Assembly (NCBI RefSeq): GCF_039523435.1
Contig: NZ_BAAAFH010000011.1
Coordinates: 558,001-622,000 of the forward strand
DNA from: Wandonia haliotis
Lineage (GTDB): Bacteria > Bacteroidota > Bacteroidia > Flavobacteriales_D > Crocinitomicaceae
Length of the DNA stretch: 64,000 nucleotides
Direction of reading: 5' to 3'
A program made the position numbers and the translations under genes. Each line of letters starts with the position of its first letter. The first letter of the stretch is position 1. The notes under the pieces were generated by a model. The model saw nothing but the letters and a program-made list of their open reading frames with translations. It was not told the DNA's origin and searched no databases. Below, one piece after another: positions 34,624 to 43,804 of the stretch.

Positions 34624-34746
34624 ATCTGCTTAGTTTTTTAAGTTATTTTACTACTTGAAATTGTATTCTTTTTGTTGTAGCAACAATCTTCAAGATATGT
34701 GCCAGATCATGAAATACTGACAAAATGACAATCACCGGGATCGATT

Positions 34747-35337
34747 TTACTTTTCAACAGCCGTTCGGAAAGAAGGCATGATATGTTTTGGGGCATCCAA
34801 AATAAACATATTGACAATCCACGCTGGAAAACCATCTGCCGGAGTCTTTGACTCATGTGTAATACGTGTCGTGTACTCAGTCAGCGGTTCAAACAACCAG
34901 GAACCGGAAAGATTCTGCATCCGTTCATAGTCCTCCTTTTCACTCACATAACCGCTAACCGTATAAAATTTAACCTTTACAATACCATTTCCCAGATTGT
35001 AGCGTTTATACTTTGCTACCATATCCCGATCCGTATACGGCCAGGGAAAATCAACCACGCAATACAGAATCCACTCAGAATCTGAAGTACTTTTTATGAT
35101 CTCGGCATCTGTAGTCTTATAGGACGTTTTCGAAAATTTCTCCAAATCCTTCAGGTGATCAACACATGTTTCTACCCCAGCCTTTACATCCACTACTCCT
35201 CGGTATTCTTTCACTGAAGATCCTTCGGCATTTCTGGTGTATATTCTTACTCCGTTTTTATCGTATTCTTTTTTCCATCCGGAATCATCTGTCATTAACA
35301 ATCCGGTTATCATTGTCAGAAAAAACAGTGCTTTCAT
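34747..35337 (-). CDS. START-domain lipid-binding-like exported protein
   Basis: The 196-aa protein has a short hydrophobic N-terminus (MKALFFLTMITGLL), possibly a signal peptide. The rest matches START/SRPBCC domains: WKKEYDKNGVRIYTRNAEGS, YRGVVDVKAG, VVDFPWPYTDRDMV (about residue 95) and SGSWLFEPLTEYTTRITHES. START domains bind hydrophobic ligands; the ligand here is unknown. Divergent from the GtrA gene. Confidence 0.87.
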   Translation of the reverse strand: MKALFFLTMITGLLMTDDSGWKKEYDKNGVRIYTRNAEGSSVKEYRGVVDVKAGVETCVDHLKDLEKFSKTSYKTTDAEIIKSTSDSEWILYCVVDFPWPYTDRDMVAKYKRYNLGNGIVKVKFYTVSGYVSEKEDYERMQNLSGSWLFEPLTEYTTRITHESKTPADGFPAWIVNMFILDAPKHIMPSFRTAVEK

Positions 35338-35408
35338 ACTCTATTATGATTTTACTTCAAGGTCTATCAAATTTAAAAAGATTTATTTAGATTTGGAGCC
35401 GTCAAAGC

Positions 35409-35864
35409 ATGAAAAGAGCAAAAGATTTACCGGACATCCAGAAACAGTTGATCAAATTTACGCTGATCGGCATATTTGCTGTTATGGTTGACTTTATTTT
35501 TTACTACATGTTTATGCATACTCTCCCTGAAAAGGAAACATTACTACTGGATAAAAACGATATTTCAAAGACGCTTTCTTTTATTTGTGGTTCTATTGTC
35601 ACTTACAACCTCAACAAATACTGGACATGGAAGCAGAAAGACAGGTCGAATACCCGTTTTACCAAATTTATCTCCTTATACCTTGTATCACTTTTACTTA
35701 ATGTCGGAGTAAATAAAGGTGCTCTCCTTGCTTTTGAGAACGTGGATTTTCTTCAGTCTGTACCCTTCCAATTTCCTATTGCTTTTGTTATGGCAACCGG
35801 ATTTAGTGCTGTTTTTAACTTCGCAGGACAGAAAGTCTGGGTATTCAAAGTAAAAGCTTCCTGA
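35409..35864 (+). CDS. GtrA-family membrane protein
   Basis: The 151-aa protein has four predicted membrane helices (about residues 18-38, 55-72, 90-108, 122-142) and the GtrA signature: LIKFTLIGIFAVMVDFIFYY, SFICGSIVTYNLNKYWTWK and FNFAGQKVWVF at the end. GtrA proteins are thought to help flip polyprenyl-linked sugars for surface glycan modification. Divergent from the START gene; no glycosyltransferase is adjacent. Confidence 0.9.
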   Translation: MKRAKDLPDIQKQLIKFTLIGIFAVMVDFIFYYMFMHTLPEKETLLLDKNDISKTLSFICGSIVTYNLNKYWTWKQKDRSNTRFTKFISLYLVSLLLNVGVNKGALLAFENVDFLQSVPFQFPIAFVMATGFSAVFNFAGQKVWVFKVKAS

Positions 35865-36037
35865 AATATTTTTTTTCTTTTTCAACTTACATCAGGACAA
35901 TATTTTAAAAATTCGTGTATCTTTACCCTACATTTTGAAAATCGTTGGTGTCGATAGTTGATCTTCTCCGCCTTTTTCAGGTGTTTTAGTTAGTTATCCG
36001 GTAAAACGGAGAGTATTATTTATTTTAATTTTTTTTT

Positions 36038-36298
36038 ATGAACATTTTTGTTGCCAGACTTGATTATGGCGTAACAAGTGAAGACCTTAGAGAGGTATTC
36101 GAAGAGTATGGAGATGTATCTTCATGCAATGTAATCTTTGATAAAATGACAAGAAAATCAAAGGGGTTTGCTTTTGTTGAAATGCCAGACAACGCTGCTG
36201 CTCAAAAAGCGATCGCAGAACTAAACGAGGCTTCTATCAACGGAAGAACTATCGTTGTTAAAGAGGCTGAAAGCAGACCTGCTAATAACAGAAGATAA
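36038..36298 (+). CDS. RNA-recognition-motif (RRM) RNA-binding protein
   Basis: The 86-aa protein is a single RRM: RNP2-like NIFVARLDYG at residues 2-11, RNP1 SKGFAFVEMP near residue 46, and GRTIVVKEAE near the end. Such small RRM proteins in Bacteroidota are abundant RNA-binding regulators with global effects. The 5' leader (35865-36037) is 173 nt, long for this window, and carries a TATCTTTA box near 35918 as a candidate promoter. Ends at a strong terminator. Confidence 0.94.
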   Translation: MNIFVARLDYGVTSEDLREVFEEYGDVSSCNVIFDKMTRKSKGFAFVEMPDNAAAQKAIAELNEASINGRTIVVKEAESRPANNRR

Positions 36299-36320
36299 TT
36301 AGTAAGCTATTATGCTGATC

Positions 36321-36351
36321 AAAGGTGACTTTTTTAGTCACCTTTTTTATT
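36321..36351 (+). terminator. RRM gene terminator
   Basis: AAAGGTGACT (36321-36330), TTTTT loop, AGTCACCTTT (36336-36345), then T-run. Confidence 0.9.
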
Positions 36352-36392
36352 TTATGTAAACTTTCTCATAAACCAAACAAACCATCGTCAAC

Positions 36393-36423
36393 AAAGAAAC
36401 CGGAGAATATCCCCGGTTTCTTT
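36393..36423 (-). terminator. Carbonic anhydrase gene terminator (minus strand)
   Basis: AAAGAAACCGG (36393-36403) and CCGGTTTCTTT (36413-36423) form an 11-bp stem with a 9-nt loop, just past the minus-strand stop at 36449. Confidence 0.8.
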
Positions 36424-36448
36424 AGTTATTTATATGCTGTCCCTGTGA

Positions 36449-37138
36449 TTATTTTGTCACCGGGAACATATCATTCAATGTTCTTTCGCAACAAACAAAT
36501 GTATCATCAAAGAATTCAACTGTTCCTTTCACAACATCGTACATTGCACCAATTACACCTATCTCACCATGGCGGATCATTTGTTCTATTACCATAGAAC
36601 GTTCAATGACAGCTTTTACGCTACGTTTAACGTTAATATCCGCTACTTTCTGAACAAAATCAGGATTACTTCCCGTTCTTTTTTCCGCTTCAAGGATTGT
36701 TCTTTCTTCATAAATTGCCGGCTGAATCTTTGACAATAATGAAGTAAGGTTCCCCATTTCAACGTGATTACAAGCTCCTGTTACCGCTCCGCATCTTGTA
36801 TGTCCCAAGACAACGATCAACTTTGAACCCGCACCTTTAACAGCATATTCCAAACTTCCCAGAATATCCGAGTTAACCACATTTCCTGCAATACGGATAG
36901 AGAATATGTCTCCCAATCCCTGGTCAAAAATCAATTCGGCTGAAGTACGGCTATCCATACAGCTCAAAATACCTGCAAATGGCCATTGACCATCGCGCGT
37001 ATCGTTCATTTGCTTCAGCAAATCTCTATCAACGCTTAAATTCTCAACAAAGCGCTGATTTCCTTCCTTAAGGATCTCCAAAGCCCTCTCCGGCGTAATA
37101 GTACTTTGTGTTTCTTTTGTGTGTGCTCTCATGTTCAT
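36449..37138 (-). CDS. Beta-class carbonic anhydrase
   Basis: The 229-aa enzyme hydrates CO2 with a Zn held by Cys-His-Cys: AGILSCMDSRTSAELIFDQG (Cys with the Asp-Arg dyad, about residue 60) and VVLGHTRCGAVTGAC (His and Cys, about residue 115). Length and motifs are typical of the beta class. It is likely soluble and cytosolic. Own terminator at 36393-36423. Confidence 0.95.
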   Translation of the reverse strand: MNMRAHTKETQSTITPERALEILKEGNQRFVENLSVDRDLLKQMNDTRDGQWPFAGILSCMDSRTSAELIFDQGLGDIFSIRIAGNVVNSDILGSLEYAVKGAGSKLIVVLGHTRCGAVTGACNHVEMGNLTSLLSKIQPAIYEERTILEAEKRTGSNPDFVQKVADINVKRSVKAVIERSMVIEQMIRHGEIGVIGAMYDVVKGTVEFFDDTFVCCERTLNDMFPVTK

Positions 37139-37630
37139 GGACTTTTTAAGACAAAATTATTTTGTACTAATTTATATTTATGTACCAATTATTACATACA
37201 ATAAACCCATGCAGCCTAAAATTCTGAAAACTTCAGAAAACACGGATGAGGATTCCGAAGCACCTTTGTAATCCGCTGTTCGACATATGTCTCTTTCACT
37301 TTCGTGAATGTGGCCCGCCATTAGCACCTCAAGTTTTTCCCCAAATGATAAGTTGTTAAGTTTCAAAAAAACAACTGCATGGGCTCCCGTTATCCGGGGG
37401 AGGCTGTCCGATCTTATCGGCAGTCACTCTAGAATCAAAAATACTTTTTTTCAACCATTCCGGAAAATGTAATTTCTAACATTTATGAAAAATTAACGTT
37501 CGTTAAGATTTTCAATTCCTCCCCAATCTTCTCTACCTGATTACATACAGTACGAATGTTTTGTAGTTTTCCCCTTTACCAAAGTATGTTTATTATCTTT
37601 AACCCTATCGAAACAAACAGAATTAAGGAT
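37139..37630. other. 492-bp gap with weak small ORF and GC-rich hairpins
   Basis: Between the carbonic anhydrase gene (minus) and the M3 peptidase (plus). It contains a doubtful minus-strand small ORF (37178-37366) and a GC-rich block at 37381-37440. The block has a perfect hairpin CCGAT-CTT-ATCGG at 37408-37420 and a CTCCC...GGGAG pairing at 37384-37402. Promoters for both flanking genes are expected here. I could not match the GC-rich block to a known riboswitch. Confidence 0.4.
37178..37366 (-). CDS. Doubtful small ORF with C-terminal hydrophobic segment
   Basis: The 62-codon frame opens with TTG; an internal ATG gives a 47-aa version starting MAGHIHESERDICRTADYKG. The end (ILGCMGLLYVIIG) is hydrophobic and could be a membrane anchor. 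No family is recognised. It lies 39 nt upstream of the carbonic anhydrase ATG on the same strand. It may be a real small membrane protein or chance. Confidence 0.3.
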   Translation of the reverse strand: MKLNNLSFGEKLEVLMAGHIHESERDICRTADYKGASESSSVFSEVFRILGCMGLLYVIIGT

Positions 37631-39340
37631 ATGGATTTACAAATAACAGAACGTCATTTTTTACCCGAACAACTTTCAATTCAGTCTTTCAGTGATATAG
37701 AACCTTTTTTCAAAGAATTGACGAACCGGGATATAACTTCATTGGAAAATCTGAAGAAATGGCTATCCGACCGAAGCGAACTGGATGCTGTTCTGGAGGA
37801 GAATATGGCCTGGCGATACATCCGGTTTTCAATAAATACGACCGATGAAGAATTAGCAAAATCTTATCAATTATTTGTTACTGAAATACAACCGCACATT
37901 GCACCTTATGAAGACCTTCTTAATAAGAAATTGCTAGCATCTCCTGCACGAAAGGAGTTACTGGGAGAAGAATACAAAATCTATCTGAGATCTATTGAGA
38001 CTTCAGTTAAATTGTTTCGGGAAGAGAACATTGAATTACAATCGAAAATCAGCGAGAAAAGTCAGGAGTTCGGTTCTATATCAGGTGCTCAGAGTATCGA
38101 ATTCGAAGGTCAGCAGATCACTATGCAAAAGGCAGCTACATTTCTAAAAGATCCGGATCGTGAAAAACGTGAAAAGGTTTTCCGGTTAATGGCTGACCGT
38201 AGGTTACAGGATACACAAAAGCTTGATCAACTCTTCTCTGATTTACTAAAAATGCGTCACCAAACAGCTCTTAATGCTGATTTTGAAAACTTCCGGGATT
38301 ACATGTTTGAGGCAATGGGACGCTTTGATTACACCAAAGAGGATTGTTTCAATTTTCATTCGACAATTGCATCTGAGATCGTTCCACTTGTTAAAGCGTT
38401 TCAACAGGAACAATGCGAGAAAATGGGACTGGAAAAAATGCGTCCCTGGGATACAGATGTCGATCCGGAAGGAAGGAAACCTCTGAAGCCATTTGAATCC
38501 GGAGAAGAAATGCTGCATGGAACCATCAACATGTTCGCTTCAATTGATCCGTTTTTTGGTGAATGTCTGCATAAAATGGACAAAATGGGACACCTTGACC
38601 TTGAATCCAAACCCGGTAAATCTCCGGGAGGATATAACTATCCGTTGTACGAAACAGGCGTTCCCTTTATCTTTATGAATGCCGTGGGAACCCACAGAGA
38701 TCTTGTAACGATGGTTCATGAGGGAGGTCACGCTGTTCACAGTTTTCTGAGTCGTGATTTACCACTAACAGGTTTCAAAAGTTTACCCAGTGAAGTAGCG
38801 GAACTCGCTTCCATGAGTATGGAGTTAATATCCATGGATCAATGGCATAGGTTTTATGCTTCCGAAGAAGAATTGAAACGTGCCAAAAAAGAACAATTAC
38901 AAACCGTCCTTCAAATTCTTCCATGGATTGCTACAATAGACGAGTTTCAGCACCGACTCTATGAAAATCCGGAACACACCGAAGAACAGAGAACTGAAAT
39001 CTGGTTGACACTTCTCGATAAATATGGAACCGGTATGGTAGACTGGAGCGGTTTTAAAGCTACCCGTGAGAAAAGTTGGCAGCGTCAGTTACACTTGTTT
39101 GAAGTCCCCTTTTATTACATTGAATATGGGATTGCCCAGTTAGGTGCGTTAGGAGTCTGGATGAACTACAAAAAAGAGCCCATCAAAGCCGTTGAACAGT
39201 ACAAATCTGCTCTTGCTTTGGGGTACACACGTTCCATCCCTGCTATTTACACTACTGCCGGAATTCGTTTTGATTTCAGCAAAGAAAACTTGCGGGAACT
39301 GGTAACATTTGTCAAAAAAGAACTTGAAAAGTTACAATAA
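37631..39340 (+). CDS. M3-family oligoendopeptidase
   Basis: The 569-aa zinc metallopeptidase carries the M3 motif LVTMVHEGGHAVHSFLSR (HExxH, about residue 360), with a downstream Glu in LPSEVAELASMSMELI as third zinc ligand. Length matches the bacterial PepF/M3 group that degrades short peptides in the cytosol. The frame opens at 37556, but MDLQITERHFLP at 37631 is the family-like start and leaves room for a promoter. It is convergent with the M61 gene (8-nt gap). Confidence 0.93.
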   Translation: MDLQITERHFLPEQLSIQSFSDIEPFFKELTNRDITSLENLKKWLSDRSELDAVLEENMAWRYIRFSINTTDEELAKSYQLFVTEIQPHIAPYEDLLNKKLLASPARKELLGEEYKIYLRSIETSVKLFREENIELQSKISEKSQEFGSISGAQSIEFEGQQITMQKAATFLKDPDREKREKVFRLMADRRLQDTQKLDQLFSDLLKMRHQTALNADFENFRDYMFEAMGRFDYTKEDCFNFHSTIASEIVPLVKAFQQEQCEKMGLEKMRPWDTDVDPEGRKPLKPFESGEEMLHGTINMFASIDPFFGECLHKMDKMGHLDLESKPGKSPGGYNYPLYETGVPFIFMNAVGTHRDLVTMVHEGGHAVHSFLSRDLPLTGFKSLPSEVAELASMSMELISMDQWHRFYASEEELKRAKKEQLQTVLQILPWIATIDEFQHRLYENPEHTEEQRTEIWLTLLDKYGTGMVDWSGFKATREKSWQRQLHLFEVPFYYIEYGIAQLGALGVWMNYKKEPIKAVEQYKSALALGYTRSIPAIYTTAGIRFDFSKENLRELVTFVKKELEKLQ

Positions 39341-39348
39341 TCCCCTTC

Positions 39349-41082
39349 TTACAGATCGGTTTCTTCCAATTTAAATCCGGTCCACTTTCTAAAAGCCTGA
39401 AGTTGTATAACGGAGGGCTTATAGACTTTTTTCAATGAATAATTCAGGTAATAGTTCTTATCTGTTTGCGGTAATGTCCGCTCTATTAGCTTCCCTTTTC
39501 GGTTCACAACCATTGTAAGCTGGTCATTACGGAAATAATCCAGCCACTTATCCAACTCTCCGTCGACAAAGTAATTATTTACTGCCATTATCTTATCTCC
39601 GATCATTAAGCCTCCGACATCAGCGTCAGACCCCGGATAAACAGTTGTTATCATCCATCCCTCACCTGATTGCGTAGTTTTTATACCAATAGCCGCTAAC
39701 GAAGTTTGTGATACCGGAGTTGCTTCCATCTCCAATCCAAGGTATTCAAATGAATCTGCTAAAATAGATTCAAATGTTGTTGTACCATGAATATATTTCT
39801 CAAAAATCTCATACATATCACCACCGGAAACGTCTTTTATTGCCTGCAAATAATCCGCTTCGGAAACACCTTTTTTATCCAGGTAATAATTGTAGTATAA
39901 GTAGCGCATCACATCATTCAGACTTTTGCGATTGTCCGTTTTTTGCATAACAAAAACATCGGTTAACAATGCGATTAAAGCTCCCTCATTATAAATACTC
40001 ACTTTTCTTCCGGGCGCACCTGCAGTATAGCCATCCAACCAGGTATCAAACGAACTTTCGGCAACGGAATAATGAAATCTCCCGAAATTTTCAAAGTGCT
40101 TATTCAATAGCTTATACACTTCTTTTAAATACTCTTTAAGCGAAAACACACCTGATTTTAACAGGTAATAATCCCCCATATATGTCGTAACTCCCTCACA
40201 TAAATAACCCAGAGGAGAATAATTCTCTCGACTATAGTCATACGGATACATCTCTACAGGACGAATCGATTTTACATTCCAGGTATGGTATAATTCGTGC
40301 GAACTAACTCCCAATAAGTCATCATACACCGAACCAAAAATATCGATGGATGGTCCCAGAACTATAATTGTCGAATTTTGGTGTTCTACCCCATGATAGG
40401 CTCTTTGCGGCTGAATTAAGAAGATAAAATGATACTCGTCTACCGGAAACTCTCCGAAATCCTTCATTTGAGCAGTAGTAAAAGCTGTAAAATCCTTCAA
40501 AATACGCTCCCAGTCAGGGCGGTTCAATCCGTGGAACCAAATATGAAACACTACACCTCCAACTTCATACGTATTGTGTTCCAGTTCTTTGGCAAACACG
40601 AAAGGACTATCAACCAACACGTGGTAACTCTCTGCTTCAATCCGGTTTCCCTCCCGTTTTAATCCGCCTGCATATTCCCTACCCTCAGGAACATTTACTT
40701 CCAACACACATGCCTCCTCTTCCCTTCCTTTACAGTAAATACAGCAATTCACAGGATTAACATACAACATACTGTCATCCAGATAAGTTGATCCTGCATT
40801 CATATCAGCTGCGTAATACGAATAACGAACCTGAATCACTTTACACCCTGATGTATCAACTTCCCACGTATCTTTGGAGATCTTCGAGAAGTTTAATTTT
40901 TTACCCTCTTCAGAAAAAACCTGAAATGACCTGACATTTTTCGCAAAATTCCCCAATTCATATCGTCCCGGACGCCATGCAGGAAACTGTAAATACGTTA
41001 CCTCCTCACGCACATCAAATTCCGCCTTGATCTGAATATATTGTTGTTGGGGAAAATCGGTAGAAAAAATATATTTCGTCAT
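39349..41082 (-). CDS. M61-family glycyl aminopeptidase-like peptidase with PDZ domain
   Basis: The 577-aa protein has the M61 N-terminal beta domain (FPAWRPGRYELGNFAKNV, about residue 30-47), catalytic SSHELYHTWNVKSIRP (HExxH, about residue 265) and PLGYLCEGVTTYMGDYYL with the downstream Glu. A C-terminal PDZ domain follows (about 470-540, VYPGSDADVGGLMIGDKIMA). I chose ATG 41082 (MTKYIFST) over the upstream in-frame ATG at 41109 as more family-like. No signal peptide is evident, so it may be cytosolic. M61 enzymes cleave Gly/Ala-containing peptides. Confidence 0.92.
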   Translation of the reverse strand: MTKYIFSTDFPQQQYIQIKAEFDVREEVTYLQFPAWRPGRYELGNFAKNVRSFQVFSEEGKKLNFSKISKDTWEVDTSGCKVIQVRYSYYAADMNAGSTYLDDSMLYVNPVNCCIYCKGREEEACVLEVNVPEGREYAGGLKREGNRIEAESYHVLVDSPFVFAKELEHNTYEVGGVVFHIWFHGLNRPDWERILKDFTAFTTAQMKDFGEFPVDEYHFIFLIQPQRAYHGVEHQNSTIIVLGPSIDIFGSVYDDLLGVSSHELYHTWNVKSIRPVEMYPYDYSRENYSPLGYLCEGVTTYMGDYYLLKSGVFSLKEYLKEVYKLLNKHFENFGRFHYSVAESSFDTWLDGYTAGAPGRKVSIYNEGALIALLTDVFVMQKTDNRKSLNDVMRYLYYNYYLDKKGVSEADYLQAIKDVSGGDMYEIFEKYIHGTTTFESILADSFEYLGLEMEATPVSQTSLAAIGIKTTQSGEGWMITTVYPGSDADVGGLMIGDKIMAVNNYFVDGELDKWLDYFRNDQLTMVVNRKGKLIERTLPQTDKNYYLNYSLKKVYKPSVIQLQAFRKWTGFKLEETDL

Positions 41083-41207
41083 ATCTGATTTTTTCTGCGA
41101 AATTAACATTTATCAAGTTTACTATAAAAATGACACAGCCTTTCTTCAATAATTTCCACAAATCAGCGTTTTTTTCTTACTTTCGGGAAAGAAATCATTC
41201 GTGTCAA

Positions 41208-41861
41208 ATGAGAAAACTAGCAGTACTTATTATATCACTTTCATTTTTCCTTGGAACATCACACAGTCAGGAAGTATTCAAACCATCTCATTCACTTAAA
41301 GTAGACATGGGTTTACCCGCTTCACAGGGAAACAAGCCCTTTAAATCTCTAATGCAGGGTTTATTTAATGTCTCTGCTTATTATCAATATACATTACCTT
41401 TCGGACTAAACTTCGGTGGTGGCGGAAACTTCAATTACTTCACACTTAACGAATTCAAACTACCCGGAACCGTCAAAGGTGGTATATCAACGATAGGAGG
41501 TTTTGGTAAACTCGGTTTTGAAAAATTCTTTTCTCCGAAACTCGCTTTGGATGCCGGAATGAAATTCGGTTATAGCTATTCTTTCAGTAAAAACTCCAGC
41601 ACGATTGAGAAAACAGGTAGGTCTTTTGAATATGACGCTCCTTATCTCGAACCCATGGTTAACCTTTACCTAATGGCCGACGAACAATCCGGATTTTCGT
41701 TGAGTATCGGCTATGTATTTAGAGGCGTAAAATTCAATGCTTCCCATTTAATGGTGGATGAAATTACCGGGTTTGAACCGGAAGACTTCGGAGGGAACAC
41801 ACACTACCTGATTGTTGGCTTCGGGTATACCTATTACTTCGGAAACAAGAGTAATAATTAA
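41208..41861 (+). CDS. Outer-membrane beta-barrel-like protein
   Basis: The 217-aa protein has a signal peptide (MRKLAVLIISLSFFLGTSHS) and alternating aromatic strands (FNVSAYYQYTLPFGLNFGGG, YLIVGFGYTYYFGNK) ending close to an aromatic residue, as in porin-like outer-membrane barrels. Glycine/aromatic periodicity is strong. Function unknown; not a recognised transporter. It is 13 nt upstream of the acyltransferase gene, suggesting a cell-envelope operon. Start chosen at 41208 because it begins the signal peptide. Confidence 0.75.
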   Translation: MRKLAVLIISLSFFLGTSHSQEVFKPSHSLKVDMGLPASQGNKPFKSLMQGLFNVSAYYQYTLPFGLNFGGGGNFNYFTLNEFKLPGTVKGGISTIGGFGKLGFEKFFSPKLALDAGMKFGYSYSFSKNSSTIEKTGRSFEYDAPYLEPMVNLYLMADEQSGFSLSIGYVFRGVKFNASHLMVDEITGFEPEDFGGNTHYLIVGFGYTYYFGNKSNN

Positions 41862-41874
41862 TCCACTTCTGCAA

Positions 41875-42801
41875 ATGCTGCTTTCCAAAATACTGTTTTA
41901 CGGAATTGTGTATCCGGTATCTTTCCTTCCCCTTCCTGTTTTGTATCTGACAACAGATTTAGGGTATTTTCTCTTGTATTTCGTATTCGGATATCGTAAA
42001 AAAGTAGTTCGTAAAAATCTGAAAAACGCCTTTCCGGATTTGGATGATACGGCCATTCTTAAAATTGAACGAAAGTTTTACCATCACCTTACAGATCTGA
42101 TGGCTGAGGGAATAAAAAACCTTTCAATCTCAAAAAAAGAACTATCAAAGCGTATGTCTGTTGACAATCCGGAAATAATGGATACGTTGCATGAGAAAAA
42201 TAAAAGTGTATTACTCGTCAGCGGACATTACAATAACTGGGAATTTCTGATCACCTCTCAGGCATTTCTTTTCCCCCAACAGGCTGTAGGGATCGGGAAA
42301 CCTCTTACCAGTAAATTCTGGGACAAAAAACTGAACGAATTACGCGGACGTTTTGGCATGCGCATTATTAACCATACTAATGTTTCTGATAAACTTACCG
42401 AATGGCAAAAAGAATCTCTTTCTATTCTTGCATTAGCGGATCAATCTCCCGGAGACTCACTTAAAAGTTACTGGATGAACTTTCTCCACCAACCAACAGC
42501 TGTTCTTTTTGGTCCGGAACTATTAGCCAATCAATATGATATGGCTGTTGTTTTTTTCCACATGAAGAAAGTAAAACGGGGACACTATTCCATTCATCTT
42601 GATCTTATTACAGAAACCCCACGCGAATTACCTTATGGAACCATTACCGAAAAACATACTTCTTTACTGGAAGATGTCATTTGCAAACAACCTGAATACT
42701 GGCTGTGGTCGCATAAACGCTGGAAACGTGAACTTCCGGAAAATCCCGAAGAATTAAGAAGAAAACAACAGGAAGGTTTTGAGAAAAAATTCAGAAAATA
42801 G
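41875..42801 (+). CDS. LpxL/HtrB-type lipid A acyltransferase-like protein
   Basis: The 308-aa protein has an N-terminal membrane anchor (about residues 8-38) and the LPLAT HX4E motif in LLVSGHYNNWEFLI (about residue 119). FLHQPTAVLFGPELLAN is the conserved second block, and WLWSHKRWKRELP near the end is also typical. It fits the LpxL/LpxM/HtrB family adding secondary acyl chains to lipid A. Start chosen at 41875 (MLLSKILFYGI) 13 nt after the barrel gene stop. Standard length. Confidence 0.93.
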   Translation: MLLSKILFYGIVYPVSFLPLPVLYLTTDLGYFLLYFVFGYRKKVVRKNLKNAFPDLDDTAILKIERKFYHHLTDLMAEGIKNLSISKKELSKRMSVDNPEIMDTLHEKNKSVLLVSGHYNNWEFLITSQAFLFPQQAVGIGKPLTSKFWDKKLNELRGRFGMRIINHTNVSDKLTEWQKESLSILALADQSPGDSLKSYWMNFLHQPTAVLFGPELLANQYDMAVVFFHMKKVKRGHYSIHLDLITETPRELPYGTITEKHTSLLEDVICKQPEYWLWSHKRWKRELPENPEELRRKQQEGFEKKFRK

Positions 42802-42811
42802 AAAACCAGCC

Positions 42812-43369
42812 CTATAAACTCAGAAAAGTTCGTAAGATATCTTTCCCGTCAGGAGTTAACACAGACTCCGGGTGAAACTGAACTCCGAAAACAGGCAGTT
42901 CAGAATGCTCTATCGCCATCACTACATTTTCTTCCGATAAACATGTAATCTTTAGTTCATCTGGAATATCTGTCACAGCCCAGGAGTGATAGAGTCCGAC
43001 AGGAAATTGTTGGGGAAGTTGTTCAAGAAGGACTGATTTCCCTCTTTTAAAACAATTGAGTTGTCTTCCATGTCTGACTTTATCCAAATTATACAATTTG
43101 CCTCCAAAAAACTCAGTAATTCCCTGCATTCCTAAACAAACACCTAAAATAGGTTTTGAAAAAGAGTAACCGGCAATTACGTCCGGCATAATCCCTGCAT
43201 CTTTAGGTAATCCCGGACCCGGGGATAAAATTATATGAGAATAAGCTCCTATTTCCTCAATAGAAATCTCATCGTTTCGTTTTACATCTACAGAAACACC
43301 AAAAGAAGCAACGTAATCATACAAATTGTATGTAAACGAATCATAATTATCTAAAATGAGTACACGCAT
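42812..43369 (-). CDS. pabA: Anthranilate/aminodeoxychorismate synthase glutamine amidotransferase
   Basis: The 185-aa class I amidotransferase starts MRVLILDNYDSFTYNLYDYV. It has HIILSPGPGLPKDAGI, the Cys nucleophile in ILGVCLGMQGITEFFGG (about residue 80) and the His-Glu pair in FGVQFHPESVLTP (about residue 170). It supplies ammonia to TrpE or PabB; the synthase subunit is not in the window, so trpG versus pabA is undecided. Start set at 43369 rather than 18 nt upstream. Convergent with the acyltransferase gene, 10-nt gap. Confidence 0.93.
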   Translation of the reverse strand: MRVLILDNYDSFTYNLYDYVASFGVSVDVKRNDEISIEEIGAYSHIILSPGPGLPKDAGIMPDVIAGYSFSKPILGVCLGMQGITEFFGGKLYNLDKVRHGRQLNCFKRGKSVLLEQLPQQFPVGLYHSWAVTDIPDELKITCLSEENVVMAIEHSELPVFGVQFHPESVLTPDGKDILRTFLSL

Positions 43370-43420
43370 TCCCTTGGTTTGGGGCAAAATTATTAAACTT
43401 GTCGAACAAAAGCTCTGCGT

Positions 43421-43798
43421 ATGAAAAAAATCATCAGTATCCCGGGAGCTCCTGCTCCGATAGGACCCTACAGCCAGGCTGTTTTAAAAGGAGATACACT
43501 CTTTGTTAGTGGTCAAATTCCACTTAACCCGGTGTCCGGAGAATTGGAAACAGGCTCTATTGAGGAAGCTACGCACCGAATCATGAAAAACATTTCTGCA
43601 TTAGTAGAAACTGCAGGACTCCGTATGGAAGATATTATTAAAACCTCTATCTTTCTTAAAGATATGTCTGATTTCGCAACGGTCAATACTGTATATGCGT
43701 CTTATTTCACAAAGGATTTTCCGGCAAGAGAAACCGTTCAGGTAGCTAAATTACCCTTGGATGTTCCTGTTGAAATCTCCTGTATTGCGATAAAATAG
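43421..43798 (+). CDS. ridA: RidA-family 2-iminobutanoate/2-iminopropanoate deaminase
   Basis: The 125-aa protein carries the Rid signature: APAPIGPYSQAVLKGDTLFV at the start, SGQIPLNPVSGEL, and the conserved Arg in PARETVQVAKLPLDVPVEI (about residue 105). RidA trims reactive enamines/imines from amino-acid metabolism. Divergent from the amidotransferase gene, and followed 6 nt later by a lipoprotein gene. Confidence 0.96.
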   Translation: MKKIISIPGAPAPIGPYSQAVLKGDTLFVSGQIPLNPVSGELETGSIEEATHRIMKNISALVETAGLRMEDIIKTSIFLKDMSDFATVNTVYASYFTKDFPARETVQVAKLPLDVPVEISCIAIK

Positions 43799-43804
43799 AT
43801 AATT

